DNA from: Nilaparvata lugens
Lineage: Eukaryota > Arthropoda > Insecta > Hemiptera > Delphacidae
DNA length: 64,000 bases
NCBI RefSeq assembly: GCF_014356525.2
Contig: NC_052508.1
Location: 43,379,858 to 43,443,857 of the forward strand
Reading direction: 5' to 3'
Made by a program: the position numbers and the translations under genes. The notes beneath the pieces are model-generated. The model ran no database searches and was not told where the DNA came from. It saw only the letters and a list, made by a program, of their open reading frames with translations. Of the stretch, positions 1 through 10,421 are shown piece after piece. Position 1 is the stretch's first letter. Each line of letters starts with the position of its first letter.

Positions 1-203
1 TTTGTGATAATGCATTTAAATGTCGAATTTCCACGTAGATTTCGGTCAAAATATATCATTATCTTGTCTTAGTAGGTTAGTAAATATGATGCTCAACCTG
101 GTTGAGTTGCGCTTGTGGAATGTTTTCAGCTCACACTTGTAAGTTTTTAACTTGAAAAATCTAGCTACGTATCCTTATTGTTACAATTTCCCCCGATTTT
201 CAG

Positions 204-350
204 GCGTGGGAGATCACAGTGAAGACTTGTGCTTACACCAACCACACTGTTCTGCCCGAGGCTCTTGAAAGATGGCCTTGTGCCATGCTAGAGTACATCC
301 TTCCACGACACATGCAGATCATCTATCACATCAACTTCCTTCATCTACAG
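204..350 (+). CDS. GlyP: GlyP exon with [13 protein letters not shown] (first exon visible)
   Basis: Forty-nine whole codons (phase 0 at both ends) between acceptor CAG at 201-203 and donor GTAAAT at 351. The segment [18 protein letters not shown] carries the histidine equivalent to rabbit His377 near the glucose site. It then runs through LERWP to the conserved IIYHIN helix. Confidence 0.95.
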
Positions 351-3300
351 GTAAATAAATATTCATCAATTATATATTTTTTTATTTAGAATACCTAGAA
401 AATAAATGTAAACTTGTCGTCTTTTTGTAAAAGAAGTTATTTAAGTTATACTGTTTTATCAATCATCTCTTGTTTTTCTGATAATTATTTAAAGCATGAT
501 GATTTTAGAGCTTCATTTTTAAAATCGATGGTCAGTTTTGTTGACGTTGACTTATGAAACACAATCAAATATTTGATTCACTTACCTTATCGCAGACTAA
601 TTTCTTTGCCTTTAAAAAGAAGCTATCCTTCGCTCTTTTACCATACTCTCAGTCTTTTGTATTTTAAGCAGAGTTTAGTTATTAATAATGTATATTCTAT
701 CATTTAGGAAAAATACCCAACTCCGCTTATTAAACAGTATTCTCATTTCATTTTATTGTATATATGTTTTATTAATTTCCCATTGCCTTCTCATACATAG
801 CAACGTTTCTATAGTAATAGCGATGCCGATTCTCTGCATTAATTAATCATATTTCTACACTGTCAAAAACATAACTGGCACCGTTGTGGACCTAGTAAAG
901 GATAGTACCACCGGCTTTGTCGAATGATAGACAAGGATAGCAAAACCAAAGTTGATCAAATACTGTCATTATAACGTGAACCTCACTATAGTTTGGTGTA
1001 GCATTTTTCGGTTTTGAGAATAAGATTGAGATTAAAAATGCTTTGGAGAGGAGTTTTTCAAATCAAACTGTCATTCCACTGTCAGAAGAGATCAAATCAT
1101 TAATATTTTTGTACATAGCCTACTTCTTAGTATTCTCATAAAATCTTAACTATAGTGAAATTCACATTTCAAAATCAGTGGAAATGATAAATAGGCATAG
1201 TTGCCACGTTTATTTTGCCACTGCCTTCTATGATAGATACCTGTGATTAAAGTCATCCTGGTATGTCTGATATAATATTGTTGATTCTTTTTAATAATTA
1301 TCAATTATTGTATGTCAAATATATTGTGGGTCTACTATATTCACCAAGGCATTAAGACTAAGACTATACCCTAATATCAAGACTAAATCTCCTCATGATT
1401 CAATAATAAATTTTTATAATAGAGATTAAATAATATTCTTTGTATGTCCTAAAAACGATTTGGCAACGGTGCCAATTAATAATCATTGAGGTGCGGAATT
1501 GGAAAAGGATGGAGCTATTTGCTTTGTCTAATGACAGACAAGGATAGCAAACCAAAATTTCAATTAGGTGCTGACTTGAAACGTAAATCTCGTCACTACA
1601 GTAACATTACTAGTTTGAAATCTTTTTGCGCTATTTGTGAGTCAAAATTGACCGTTATTTTTGTGTGTTAACAGGAAGTGCAGAAGCAGTTCCCTGGTGA
1701 CCTTGACAGAATGAGAAGGATGTCCCTGATCGAAGAGGAGGGGGAGAAGAGGGTGAACATGGCGCATCTTTCCATTGTCGGATCTCATGCCGTCAACGGT
1801 GTTGCCCGCATTCATTCTGAAATCATCAAAAATGATATGTAAGCAATTTTGCCAATAATATATTTATTTCCGTAATGATACAAGCAATACAGACACTTGT
1901 GCAAGTACAATAAACAATAGAATATCAATTATACAATACATGATAATGAAGAATGCTGAAATAACTTGAAATCACTATCGGCATATGTGAACAAAATAAA
2001 AAATGATATAATATGAAAATCATTTGGGTGTGGCCACACAGAGCAATCTGCTATCCCATGGGTCTCTATATATCTATACCTAGATTACATATTTTAGATA
2101 TAGATAGCATACAAACATATAGGATCGCTGATCGCTCTGTGTGGCCGCACTTTTGGGTTTTAGCGTCCATTTCTCGTCATTGACTGTTTCTCAATTGATA
2201 GGCATAGAAGAAAGAATAATCAATTCAAGATAAGATGAAGGATTGCAAAATGCTGACACTGTATTTATAAAAAAATCATTATTTATTTCTAAATGAATGG
2301 ATATTTCTGAAATAATTCATGGTTTACATTTAAGATAATTTTTACCTCTTAATTATATACCAATAACCAATACCAATACGCTACCAATAACCTTCATAAT
2401 ATTCTCGATAAATTTTTTGCAGCTTCAAAGATTTCTTCGAGATGACTCCAGAGAAGTTCCAAAACAAGACCAACGGTATTACTCCAAGGAGATGGCTGCT
2501 TCTGTGTAACCCAAGCTTGTCTGATCTTATCGCTGAGGTATTTTTGTCATTGAATCATTGAAGTATAAAACATCTGCAAAACTATCTGTAAAAATCAACC
2601 ATTATTGCAATAATATTTGTTAAATAGTATAATGAGCGTATTGTGCTAAATGCAAGCATTATTTCATTTTAATCAGTCGGCGTGAATAAATTTTGTGATT
2701 ATAGAGTAACTATATTGTGAGGTGACTATAACTTGAGTAAAACTATCAGAGGTTATACAAATCTCAGTGATTTCGACTGCTCCCTTCCATTACAAAGCTT
2801 GTGTCAGCCTGTAAACGATGTTATAATTGGGTAGGAATATTTAATCAAATCCTGGAATATTGTATTAGGTACTGTTTATGAGAAGTAATAAATATTTAGT
2901 TCTAATTAACTATTACTAAGAGTGTGAATTGAATAAGTTTATAAGTTTTTATTGAAAAAGCAGCGAGTGGATGAAAAAAATTGTAGTTTGTTGTCGAGAA
3001 ATCTCCAACACTTTTACATCAGACTGTGGCCTTTCACTTGGTAAGCATTTTATTGATATTTACTGATCCCAACGTAGATACACTCTCAGTATACTAATGT
3101 TAATTTTTGTAGAACAGAAATGGGTGGAAATTGAAAATATTAATTTTCATAAATATTTTCTTGTTATAGAAAATTGGTAACGAATGGATCACTCATTTGG
3201 ATGAACTGACAAAATTGAAGCCCTTGGCTAAGGATCCAAACTTCCAACGCGCCGTTCAGAAAGTGAAGGCTGAGAACAAGTTGAAGCTGGCAGAGCTCCT

Positions 3301-6300
3301 GGAGAAAGATTACAAAGTCAAAATCAATCCATCTTCCATGTTCGATATCCAGGTTAGTCACTTATGAAAAACCTTGGGTCTACATTGTATTTAAGAAATC
3401 TTGTTTAATTATTACTGCCCGCTCCTCTGACTATTATAATACTCAAAATCACGCTCCCGGTGGTTTAGACCACCTAAAAACGAGGTCTTTTGATCTCAGC
3501 TTTATCATCCTCATGATCATCCCATGATCCCATCTCATGATCATAATGTCACGATGAAGATGTCAAAATAATGTCTCAACATCACGAAGGCAAAAATGTA
3601 TTTTGTTATTTGTATCTATTGAACACTGAAAATAGTTTTAATTTGAAATCATCATCATCATCTTTAGCATTCTTTCTATTACCCACAATTCCAGATCTTA
3701 TTTAGGCTTCAAGATTATAAAAAAACATGAAATCAATCTCTTTATTTTATGTAACTCATGTGGATGTTTCAAACGAAATATTAATTTTCTTAATCCTTTC
3801 CATTTACTGTATTTATATGTTACCTATTAAATGTATTCACCTCCATTAGATGTACATGCATTTACTCTCTCCTCGAACACAACGAAATAGATCTTTTCTG
3901 TGATGTTCTAATTATTTTGCATTGCAGGTGAAACGTATCCACGAGTACAAACGTCAACTGCTCAACTGCCTGCATATCATTACCCTGTACAATCGCATTA
4001 AGCGCAACCCCACTGCCAAGTTTGTGCCACGTACCATCATGATCGGAGGAAAGGTACGTATCAAACTGATTACTTCTCTAAACTTCACTAAGTTTTGGTT
4101 TGGTTATTGATTTTTAAAGTATTTTCCAGTTTATTCTATAGTTTCAAATGTTGTGACACCGGACTTCCCCAGCATGAACCTTGATAAATACTACATTAGA
4201 ACTTAATTCATCCGAATTAATTGGGAACAGGCCTCAACCAGTAAACCAGAAATTCGGATGGTTGAATTTTTTAAAGTAAATGATAGCTTGATAAGAATAA
4301 ATACCACGGAAACTTAATAAATTATGCAATACTCTTTATATCTTAGTACCGTCTTGATTAGAAATACAACATAATATGATTAATTGCTAATTAATATGAT
4401 AATTGCGATTAATATGATAGATTGCTGTGAGTGGATTTTCCAAAAACAGCAACTTCGAAAAACAATTATTTCTTTGTCAATTCCACTTTATTAATAAATT
4501 TGTTGGTTTCAACACAAAACTGCAGTCATGTAGATTGACTCATAGAGTGCAATTTCCAAAGAAATTAGTGTTTTACTATTATGGAAAAGTACCACAATAT
4601 ATATTCAACAATTTTAACTGCAAGTCTCTTGTCATTTCCTGCTGATCTTTACACTCTCTCGAAAATGTTCATATAATCGAGCAATTTGGATGATTAGCTT
4701 GTCAAAAAATAATTTTATTTTTTCCATGTATTCCTGATTTTTCCTTTTTTCTGGATTGACATACAGTAGGCCTATTTAGATTATTTTTGCTATAGACTAG
4801 TGATGTTTATTTGCAGAATACTAAAGAATTATTCTCTCAAAATCTACATAATATAGTATGGAAAATAAGTTTATCTGGTTTACATAATGTGTAACAAAAT
4901 AAGATTTCAGTCCGACATTAAAAAATATCTGGGTCTTCTAAAACCATGCGTTCCTAGTATAAACACTTTACATAACATGGGTTTAGTTGAACTGCTCCTC
5001 ATAACATGGGTTTAGTTGAACTGCTCCCACTAATTATTATTATACTAATATTCAGATTGATAGTCACGATCTACTTCCCAACAATAGTTAGCGTCTGTTG
5101 GAGCATTTGTATGATATGAGTGTGTTGATTGTAGGCAGCCCCTGGCTACTACATGGCTAAGAAGATCATCAAGCTGATCTGCTCGGTGGGCAATGTGGTC
5201 AACAACGACCCGATCGTCGGCGACAAGCTCAAGGTCATCTACCTGGAGAACTACCGCGTCACCCTCGCCGAGAAGATCATCCCAGCTGCCGACCTCAGCG
5301 AGCAGATATCCACTGCTGGAACCGAGGCCTCCGGCACTGGAAACATGAAATTTCAGGTTCGTCAATCATTTTCAAGCTATACAATTAATAGGTCGTTGAT
5401 ATTTTATATTCAATTCAATTTATTTTATTAACATGGGGGAGGGCATACTCCCTGATAGGAATACCCTATGCGAGTGTGAAGAAATTCAGGATCCAGAACA
5501 TCTATTGACTTGCAGTATGCTCTAAGAAGCATGTGCTTTGGAGGACGTAATATTGGCTAATGACAAAGCCGTAATGGCGGCTAGTCACTGGAAATCCAGT
5601 ATATTGATATAATGTTCAAGATTTGTTACATTTTTAGTCTGACCTGTACACGGAAACGATTAACACTTGAATTAATTCAGTACTTATTTTGTGTACATAA
5701 CACAATTCTCTAGTTATTTAAGTTATTGAGTTTATCACATGATAACTTCGTGGGAACGGATATCTAGGACTTACTAATATTATCAAGTCATATTGTATTT
5801 TATAACGTATTGTAAAATTTGCATATAAGATATCCAAGGTCTAGAGGTCTGAAGCGTCGGAACTCTAGTTCAAGAAATCTATATTTTTGCTCTTGTTGAA
5901 TCTGTCATGTTCGACTGTCATTCAGTCTTGCATTTATTAGTTTCACACTCATTATCCAAGTACAAGACATTTTATGTGAGAAAAATAACAAAAAATCGTT
6001 ACAGAGGTTTGGCTTGATACCTCTTTTTCCACCTTATAAAACCAGTCACACACACCTGTCATCCAGCGTTCCAATTTTACTCGGATCTTAGAGGCAGCAA
6101 ACTGTATGACAGCAAAATAGACAACAGATCCGAATGTGACGAGCCCCACCTGTTCGTCAGTTCATATGACCCGTTCTACCGTCAGCATTTTCATCAATTA
6201 CATCGTGGTTCCATTATTTAAATACTATGTTCATATCTCACACTATCAATGTTGAAATTTTTATCGATTGCTTAATTGATTTCGAAATTAATTATATTTC

Positions 6301-9300
6301 TGTAAGATTCGAAAGAATAGAATTGCATTTGAATTGAATGACAGGTAACTTACAAGTAAATTGTATCAAATATTGAAGATTTATTCGAAATTTCAGTCAA
6401 CCAACTGCTAATAAAATATACATTGAAAGCTTTATAAATATAACTGAGGACTTCTGCTACTGCAAATATTTACAGAAAAACTAAATAGCAATAGAAATAA
6501 TTTTATTCTTTTCTTCGTTTCCTTCTGCTATTTAGTTTTTCGGTCAATATTTGCATTAGAAGAAGTCCTTAGTTCTATTTATATAGCTTTATTGGATATA
6601 TTTGAAATAATCAATTAGAAATTGATTTAAATTGATAGAAATGGATTTATTAAAAATTACACTTAACCAACTGCTGGAATATTATTGCTGTATAATTATA
6701 TTTATATATTTGGAATAATTATTATTCCAAATAACTAATGAAAGCTTTATAAATAGAACTGAGGACTTCTGCTACTGCAAATATTGACCGAAGAACTAAA
6801 TAGCAGAAGAAAATAATCTTTCTTTCGTTTCCTTAGTTCTATTTACATAGCTTTCATTGGAATTTGAAATACGGTAATTATTATTATTCAGTAATAACTT
6901 GTACCATCTAGTTTCTATTATTTTTTTGAAAATACTTGTCTAGAATGAAGTGTTTCTGTTTTGTTCAGTTGAACGGTTCTCTGACAATTGGTACCCTCGA
7001 TGGAGCCAACGTGGAAATGGCCGAGGAAATGGGTCGTGAGAACATCTTCATCTTCGGAATGACAGTCGATGAGGTGGAGGACCTGAAGAAAACCGGCTAC
7101 GATGCCATGAAGTACTACAACTCCAACCCAGAACTGAAGCAGTGCATCGACCAGATTCAGAATGGATTCTTCAGCGGTGGCAATCCCGACGAGTTCAAGG
7201 ATATTGCTGATGTCCTGCTCAAATACGACAGGTATGCCAGTGATCAAGTCACTTAATGTTGACAGATATAAATCAAACTGAACTACTTTTTCACAGAATG
7301 CTCCTAAACATTTATTATCTTTTAAATCTATGTAAAGATATAATCGTCCATTCGATTTTATAGTGTCCTAGAAACCAGTCTTTATCTCTAGATACTGTTC
7401 TAGATATAGTCGACAATTAGTTGCTAACTAGCCTGTTATTATTAAATCATCAATAATTTTATTCAACAAGTCAATTGGAAATATTTATTGAATGTTATAG
7501 ATGGAAATATGATATTGAAATATTGTTAAATTGGTTTGGAATGGATCATAAAAAATTAATTGAATTTCTAATTATTATATATTATACTGTACTATCAAAT
7601 ACTCTGAAAACTCATATTATAAATAATATCTTCTACCTATATAAATAGTGGTATTTTATTTGAAAATTAACGTCTACTAAACAGTATCCGAGTACTGTAT
7701 ACTGTATTCACACACTATGTAAAAATTCAACACTATGTGTGTTATTTTTCATGGTATTATACAATAATTGATTATTGTTTCCTGTTAAAATGCTCATGAA
7801 TGTCTCTGTTACAGATTCTATCTATTGGCCGACTATGATGCATACATCAAAGCTCAAGATAAAGTCAGTGAGGTGTACATGGTAAGCTGCCGTCATTTCG
7901 TTTTCTCATAGAATTTTAAAATTTTGCATCAAAAGCTTTTCTTCCTATGTTTTTTATTAATCCACCCTGTTATTAATCTTGCATGAGATTTTTTTACTCA
8001 GGGTTTACTTCCATCTTTAAAATGTATTTTTTAAAGTTATTTTTCTTAGAAAACTAAAAGCAAGTTCTTGATTACGAAATATTTCCATCAAACAATACTC
8101 GTATACTATTACAACTTTAAATTCCCTTGATCAACTGCGTTTGTAATATTCATGATGATGGCAGACGACTTGAAGGCCAATGCTGAAGAAAATTTATCAA
8201 GTGTTTATATTATTTTTTGTTGTTTTTGAAATGTCAATTAATATTTTTGAATTAATTATTCATGATCAATTGGATCTAATATAGTATTGGATTTAATATA
8301 TATTCATTGTCATACTTGATCAATTTTAATTTATTTCAATTTATTTAAAACACACAAAACAATACAAAACAAAATTACAAAGAATTACGAAACAAATAAA
8401 ACACAATAAAATGTTACAAATATAAAAAACCATGGGCTTTGTGGTTGGGTGTGTTGGAGAAGAGAAAAAAGAGAGGAAGATACCTAGCCAACTATGGTTT
8501 CCCATGTAATAGGCAGGCAAAGAAGAGAAGAGAAGTAATGAGGAAAAATGGAAGGGAGAAATGGGGGGAAGGAAGAAAACAGAGGAATAGATACTCAAAA
8601 TAAAGGTAAGTGAGTCCACTGAAAAATGAAAAAACTGAAGAAAAAACAATGCTGGAGCAGAAATCTTGAGTCATATATCTAAATGGAAGAAGAAATTACT
8701 GTATGTCCAGTTTTTTATATCCAGTTTAATTTTTCCGCTGATCTTATTGTCCATGAGCAAGTGATTTGGAATGAGGTTTATTATTTTAGTACCTATGCAG
8801 ATTAACTGCCTCCTTATACATTACATTTATTACATTCCTTAATCACAACATCAAATTAATGATTGGGAGAGAATCAACAGGATAAACCCAAAACTGTTCC
8901 TCTCCCTAATTTTGATAAAAATAGTTCAAATGAGGTTATGAAAACACTTTTATGAAGATCACAAAAATTTACAGTCCAAATATACATTATACTAAAAAAT
9001 TTGTATCTCGGTTGATCAGAAAGATGAAACAAATTATTATTACACTTGAAAGTGCATAATATTCGTGATGCATATAGGTTATAATTACATAGGTTACTTA
9101 TTGTTATAGGTTACATATTTGTTAGCAGTGGCCCTTAGATTATAATAATTAAGTGTAGAGTTTATTGTGAGAGGAAAATCAGATCTATATTTTATTAAGT
9201 ACTCAATTACGGTTTTTATGTATAATTGACGTATAGTCATGACCTCAAAATCACTAAAAACCATATCCGTTGGATAGAGCCTGGGTTTGCTAAATATAGT

Positions 9301-10421
9301 TTTAATTATCAGTTCTTGTGCTACAAATAATTCAGCAATATGACAGTTGAAACAACCTCCCCAAACAACTATGCCATACTGCAGAATTGACTTGACTAGA
9401 GCATGATACATCATTTTCAGGTGGTTCTTATTAAGAATTCTGTTAACTTGGTAACATTTAAAAGATAAATATCTAATTTTTCTACATATGTATTTAATAT
9501 GAACATCTCATTTAAGGTTTTCATCAATTATGATTCCCAAGTACTTAGTATTATTGACTTTTTTAATGGTGGGACAATCTCATTTACCCAAGTTTAAATT
9601 GCACTAGGAATGGAGTCTCAAATCTTGATTCTCGTTAGGCTGCCCTACTCTTTTTGCAGAGAAAGTTATGTAATTAGTTTTTTCAATATTTAAACTTGAG
9701 GTATTCTTATCTAACCACTTCTTAATTAAAAGCATATTATTTTCAGCTATGGTATGAACTTCATTCCATGAATTACCGTGAAAAATAGCTGCAGTATCAT
9801 CTGCAAAGGATATCACAGTTGAGTTTAGAAGTCTTAAATTTAAAAAGTCATTTACATAGAGTATGAAAAGGATGGGAGAAAGTACAGTACCTTGAGGAAG
9901 ACCATAAGAAGTTAAGTTAGTTACACTAGATTGATCATTTATGGTTAGGGACTGGGTTCTATTACTCAGATAGCTTTTGAACAATTTAAGCGAGACTCCT
10001 CTGAAACCATAGGACTCCAGTTTATTGAACAAAGTATTATGAGGTATTGTATCAAAAGCTTTGCGTATATCCAGGAAGACCGCAATAGTTTTCTTATTGG
10101 AGTATCAAATTTAATGATTATGAAAATGATCAGGAAATTAATTATCCCTCAAGTAAGAAATTATACCTCTTACTTTCCTATTGAAGCTTACTATATCTTT
10201 GTACCACATTCAAGTTGACTATTAGAAACATTGACTGACTTACTAATAACGTCTGTTGATGATAGGATGCGTCGAAATGGGCAGAAATGGCGATCATGAA
10301 TATCGCCTCGGCCGGCAAGTTCTCTTCGGACCGAACAATCGCTGAGTACGCCCGGGAGATCTGGGACATCGAGCCATCCTGGGAGAAGTTACCCGCGCCA
10401 CATGAGCCTCGTGAAGCTTAA
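204..10421 (+). CDS. GlyP: Glycogen phosphorylase, C-terminal nine exons (gene starts upstream of window)
   Basis: Cytosolic enzyme that releases glucose-1-phosphate from glycogen, using pyridoxal phosphate (PLP) and inorganic phosphate. I join nine exons: 204-350, 1675-1838, 2423-2537, 3170-3352, 3928-4053, 5135-5356, 6969-7231, 7815-7881 and 10266-10421. All introns are GT-AG and all phases agree. The sum is 1443 bp, that is 480 residues plus TAA. The family is about 840 residues, so this is roughly residue 363 onward in rabbit muscle numbering. Seen in order: [47 protein letters not shown] (phosphate contacts K568, R569 and K574 in rabbit), [10 protein letters not shown] with the PLP lysine (K680), [11 protein letters not shown], and the C-terminal SGKFSSDRT. 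No stop or frameshift interrupts it, so this part looks functional. The N-terminal Ser14 phosphorylation region is outside the window. Confidence 0.97.
351..1674. repeat. GlyP intron with a two-ended dispersed repeat
   Basis: No gene. Similar segments sit at about 862-960 and 1455-1563. Both contain a near-identical core in which GACAAGGATAGCAAA follows a CTTTGTC-type hairpin half. Their outer edges are inverted relative to each other: ACTGGCACCGTTG near 875 and CAACGGTGCCAAT near 1462. The arrangement suggests a small inserted element with inverted ends. The family is not recognised. Confidence 0.45.
1675..1838 (+). CDS. GlyP: GlyP exon with [12 protein letters not shown]
   Basis: Fifty-four codons plus two bases, after acceptor ACAG (1671-1674) and before donor GTAAGC at 1839. 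The open frame reaches an in-frame TAA just past the donor, so splicing at AT|GTAAGC is required. The two leftover bases join the first base of the next exon to make an Ile codon. [16 protein letters not shown] is a highly conserved phosphorylase segment. Confidence 0.95.
2029..2151. mobile_element. MITE with GTGTGGCCACACAGAGC inverted ends
   Basis: A roughly 123-bp element in a GlyP intron. The left end GTGTGGCCACACAGAGCAAT is the inverted counterpart, with two mismatches, of the right end reading ATCGCTCTGTGTGGCCGCAC. The interior is AT-rich and non-coding. A relative of the left end (GCCACACAGAGTCATCTGCG) occurs at about 12495, so it is a dispersed family. Confidence 0.6.
2423..2537 (+). 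CDS. GlyP: GlyP exon with [12 protein letters not shown]
   Basis: One base plus 38 codons, acceptor GCAG and donor GTATTT. It encodes [12 protein letters not shown] followed by the family signature [12 protein letters not shown] and ends in DLIAE. Confidence 0.95.
2538..3169. other. GlyP intron, nothing recognised
   Basis: AT-rich intron. I see no open frame, repeat pair or RNA gene in it. Confidence 0.6.
3170..3352 (+). CDS. GlyP: GlyP exon, variable linker
   Basis: Sixty-one codons, phase 0 at both ends, acceptor TATAG and donor GTTAGT. It encodes the lysine-rich, less conserved stretch from [13 protein letters not shown] to SSMFDIQ, which leads directly into the phosphate-binding exon. 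Confidence 0.93.
3353..3927. repeat. GlyP intron with short CATGATC-rich cluster
   Basis: Otherwise featureless intron. Around 3500-3560 the sequence is a run of overlapping TCATGATC-type words (low-complexity palindromic microrepeat). No gene is seen. Confidence 0.5.
3928..4053 (+). CDS. GlyP: GlyP exon with phosphate-binding [10 protein letters not shown]
   Basis: Forty-two codons, phase 0, acceptor GCAG and donor [16 protein letters not shown] supplies the lysine and arginine residues that bind the substrate phosphate in characterised phosphorylases. The exon ends at IMIGGK. Confidence 0.96.
4054..5134. repeat. GlyP intron with 29-bp tandem duplication
   Basis: AT-rich intron without coding potential. 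Near its 3' end a 29-bp unit beginning CATAACATGGGTTTAGTTGA occurs twice in tandem (4971-4999 and 5000-5028), differing only in the last base. Confidence 0.75.
5135..5356 (+). CDS. GlyP: GlyP exon with PLP-lysine motif
   Basis: Seventy-four codons, phase 0, acceptor TGTAG and donor GTTCGT. It starts [10 protein letters not shown] and ends GTGNMKFQ. The lysine in NMKF is the residue that forms the Schiff base with pyridoxal phosphate. The exon is clearly more GC-rich than the introns on either side. Confidence 0.97.
5430..5605 (+). pseudogene. LINE ORF2 C-terminal fragment (Cys/His motif)
   Basis: One + frame reads [20 protein letters not shown] followed by DPEHLLTC. The spacing C-x-C ... H-x4-C is the zinc-knuckle-like tail found at the C-terminus of several non-LTR retrotransposon polymerases. 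One stop follows TCSML. Nothing upstream in the intron continues the polymerase, so this is a short relic. Confidence 0.4.
6421..6600. mobile_element. Foldback MITE, full copy
   Basis: Long inverted repeat in a GlyP intron. The left arm starts around AAGCTTTATAAATATAACTG and the right arm ends around AGTTCTATTTATATAGCTTT. The arms pair over about 65 bp around a short T-rich loop, including CTAAATAGCA against TGCTATTTAG. Non-coding. The same unit recurs at about 6733. Confidence 0.7.
6733..6865. mobile_element. Foldback MITE, internally deleted second copy
   Basis: Second copy of the preceding foldback, opening AATGAAAGCTTTATAAATAG and closing CATAGCTTTCATT. The left arm matches the first copy closely. 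Most of the right arm's inner part is missing, so the hairpin is asymmetrical. Confidence 0.68.
6969..7231 (+). CDS. GlyP: GlyP exon with [11 protein letters not shown]
   Basis: Eighty-seven codons plus two bases, acceptor TTCAG and donor GTATGC. It continues the PLP region with [17 protein letters not shown] and runs to LLKYDR. The arginine codon is split between this exon and the next. Confidence 0.96.
7232..7814. other. GlyP intron, nothing recognised
   Basis: AT-rich intron. No coding frame, repeat pair or RNA gene noticed. Confidence 0.6.
7815..7881 (+). CDS. GlyP: GlyP short exon, [10 protein letters not shown]
   Basis: A 67-bp exon: one base completing the split Arg codon, then 22 codons from FYLLADYD to VYM. 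Acceptor is TTACAG and donor GTAAGC. Homology to the phosphorylase C-terminal region and matching phase on both sides identify it; it is too short to stand out as an ORF. Confidence 0.93.
7882..8990. repeat. GlyP last intron, 5' part, with purine-rich tract
   Basis: No gene. From about 8450 to 8640 the + strand is strongly purine-rich (GAAGAGAAGAGAAG, GGGGGGAAGG), which creates Phe/Ser-rich open frames on the - strand that I do not regard as genes. Confidence 0.5.
9094..9414 (-). pseudogene. LINE ORF2 C-terminal fragment
   Basis: A 106-residue frame downstream of the RT fragment in the same element. [19 protein letters not shown] is the conserved post-RT segment of CR1/Jockey-type elements. 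[11 protein letters not shown] parallels MPLRHLYVFRV in the LINE at 44340. Confidence 0.75.
9604..10032 (-). pseudogene. LINE reverse transcriptase fragment
   Basis: A 142-residue open frame carrying the central RT motifs: the nucleotide-binding [12 protein letters not shown], then SFADDT with both catalytic aspartates, then the thumb-proximal KKWLDKN. It is homologous to non-LTR retrotransposon polymerases. The frame is lost on both sides, so no complete polymerase is encoded. Confidence 0.85.
10266..10421 (+). CDS. GlyP: GlyP terminal exon and stop
   Basis: Fifty-one codons and TAA after acceptor GATAG. It encodes the conserved [20 protein letters not shown] and ends ...PHEPREA, the normal C-terminal end of the family. 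Confidence 0.96.
   Translation, partial: DASKWAEMAIMNIASAGKFSSDRTIAEYAREIWDIEPSWEKLPAPHEPREA

Larger units (their letters stand above)
8990..10098 (-). mobile_element. 5'-truncated LINE (CR1/Jockey group), antisense in GlyP intron
   Basis: On the - strand, from about 10095, a reverse-transcriptase (RT) core reads [13 protein letters not shown], then [29 protein letters not shown] and FADDT, the catalytic Asp-Asp box. Later frames give [15 protein letters not shown] and a C-terminal region like that of the LINE at 44340. Several frame breaks separate the open pieces (9604-10032 and 9094-9414). The endonuclease and the start of the RT are missing, as expected for a 5'-truncated insertion. It lies antisense to GlyP, so its own 3' end is at the left (about 8990-9060). 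Confidence 0.85.

Noticed and set aside
1..203. Additional GlyP coding sequence at the window start
   Set aside because: The acceptor at 201-203 and AT-rich stop-containing sequence before it mark this as intron.
5045..5365. 106-codon - strand frame
   Set aside because: Exact antisense shadow of the GlyP exon with the PLP lysine. The same applies to 6918-7247 and 3164-3361.
8341..8649. 102-codon - strand frame rich in Phe and Ser
   Set aside because: It arises from a purine-rich + strand tract, has no domain, and lies in a GlyP intron.
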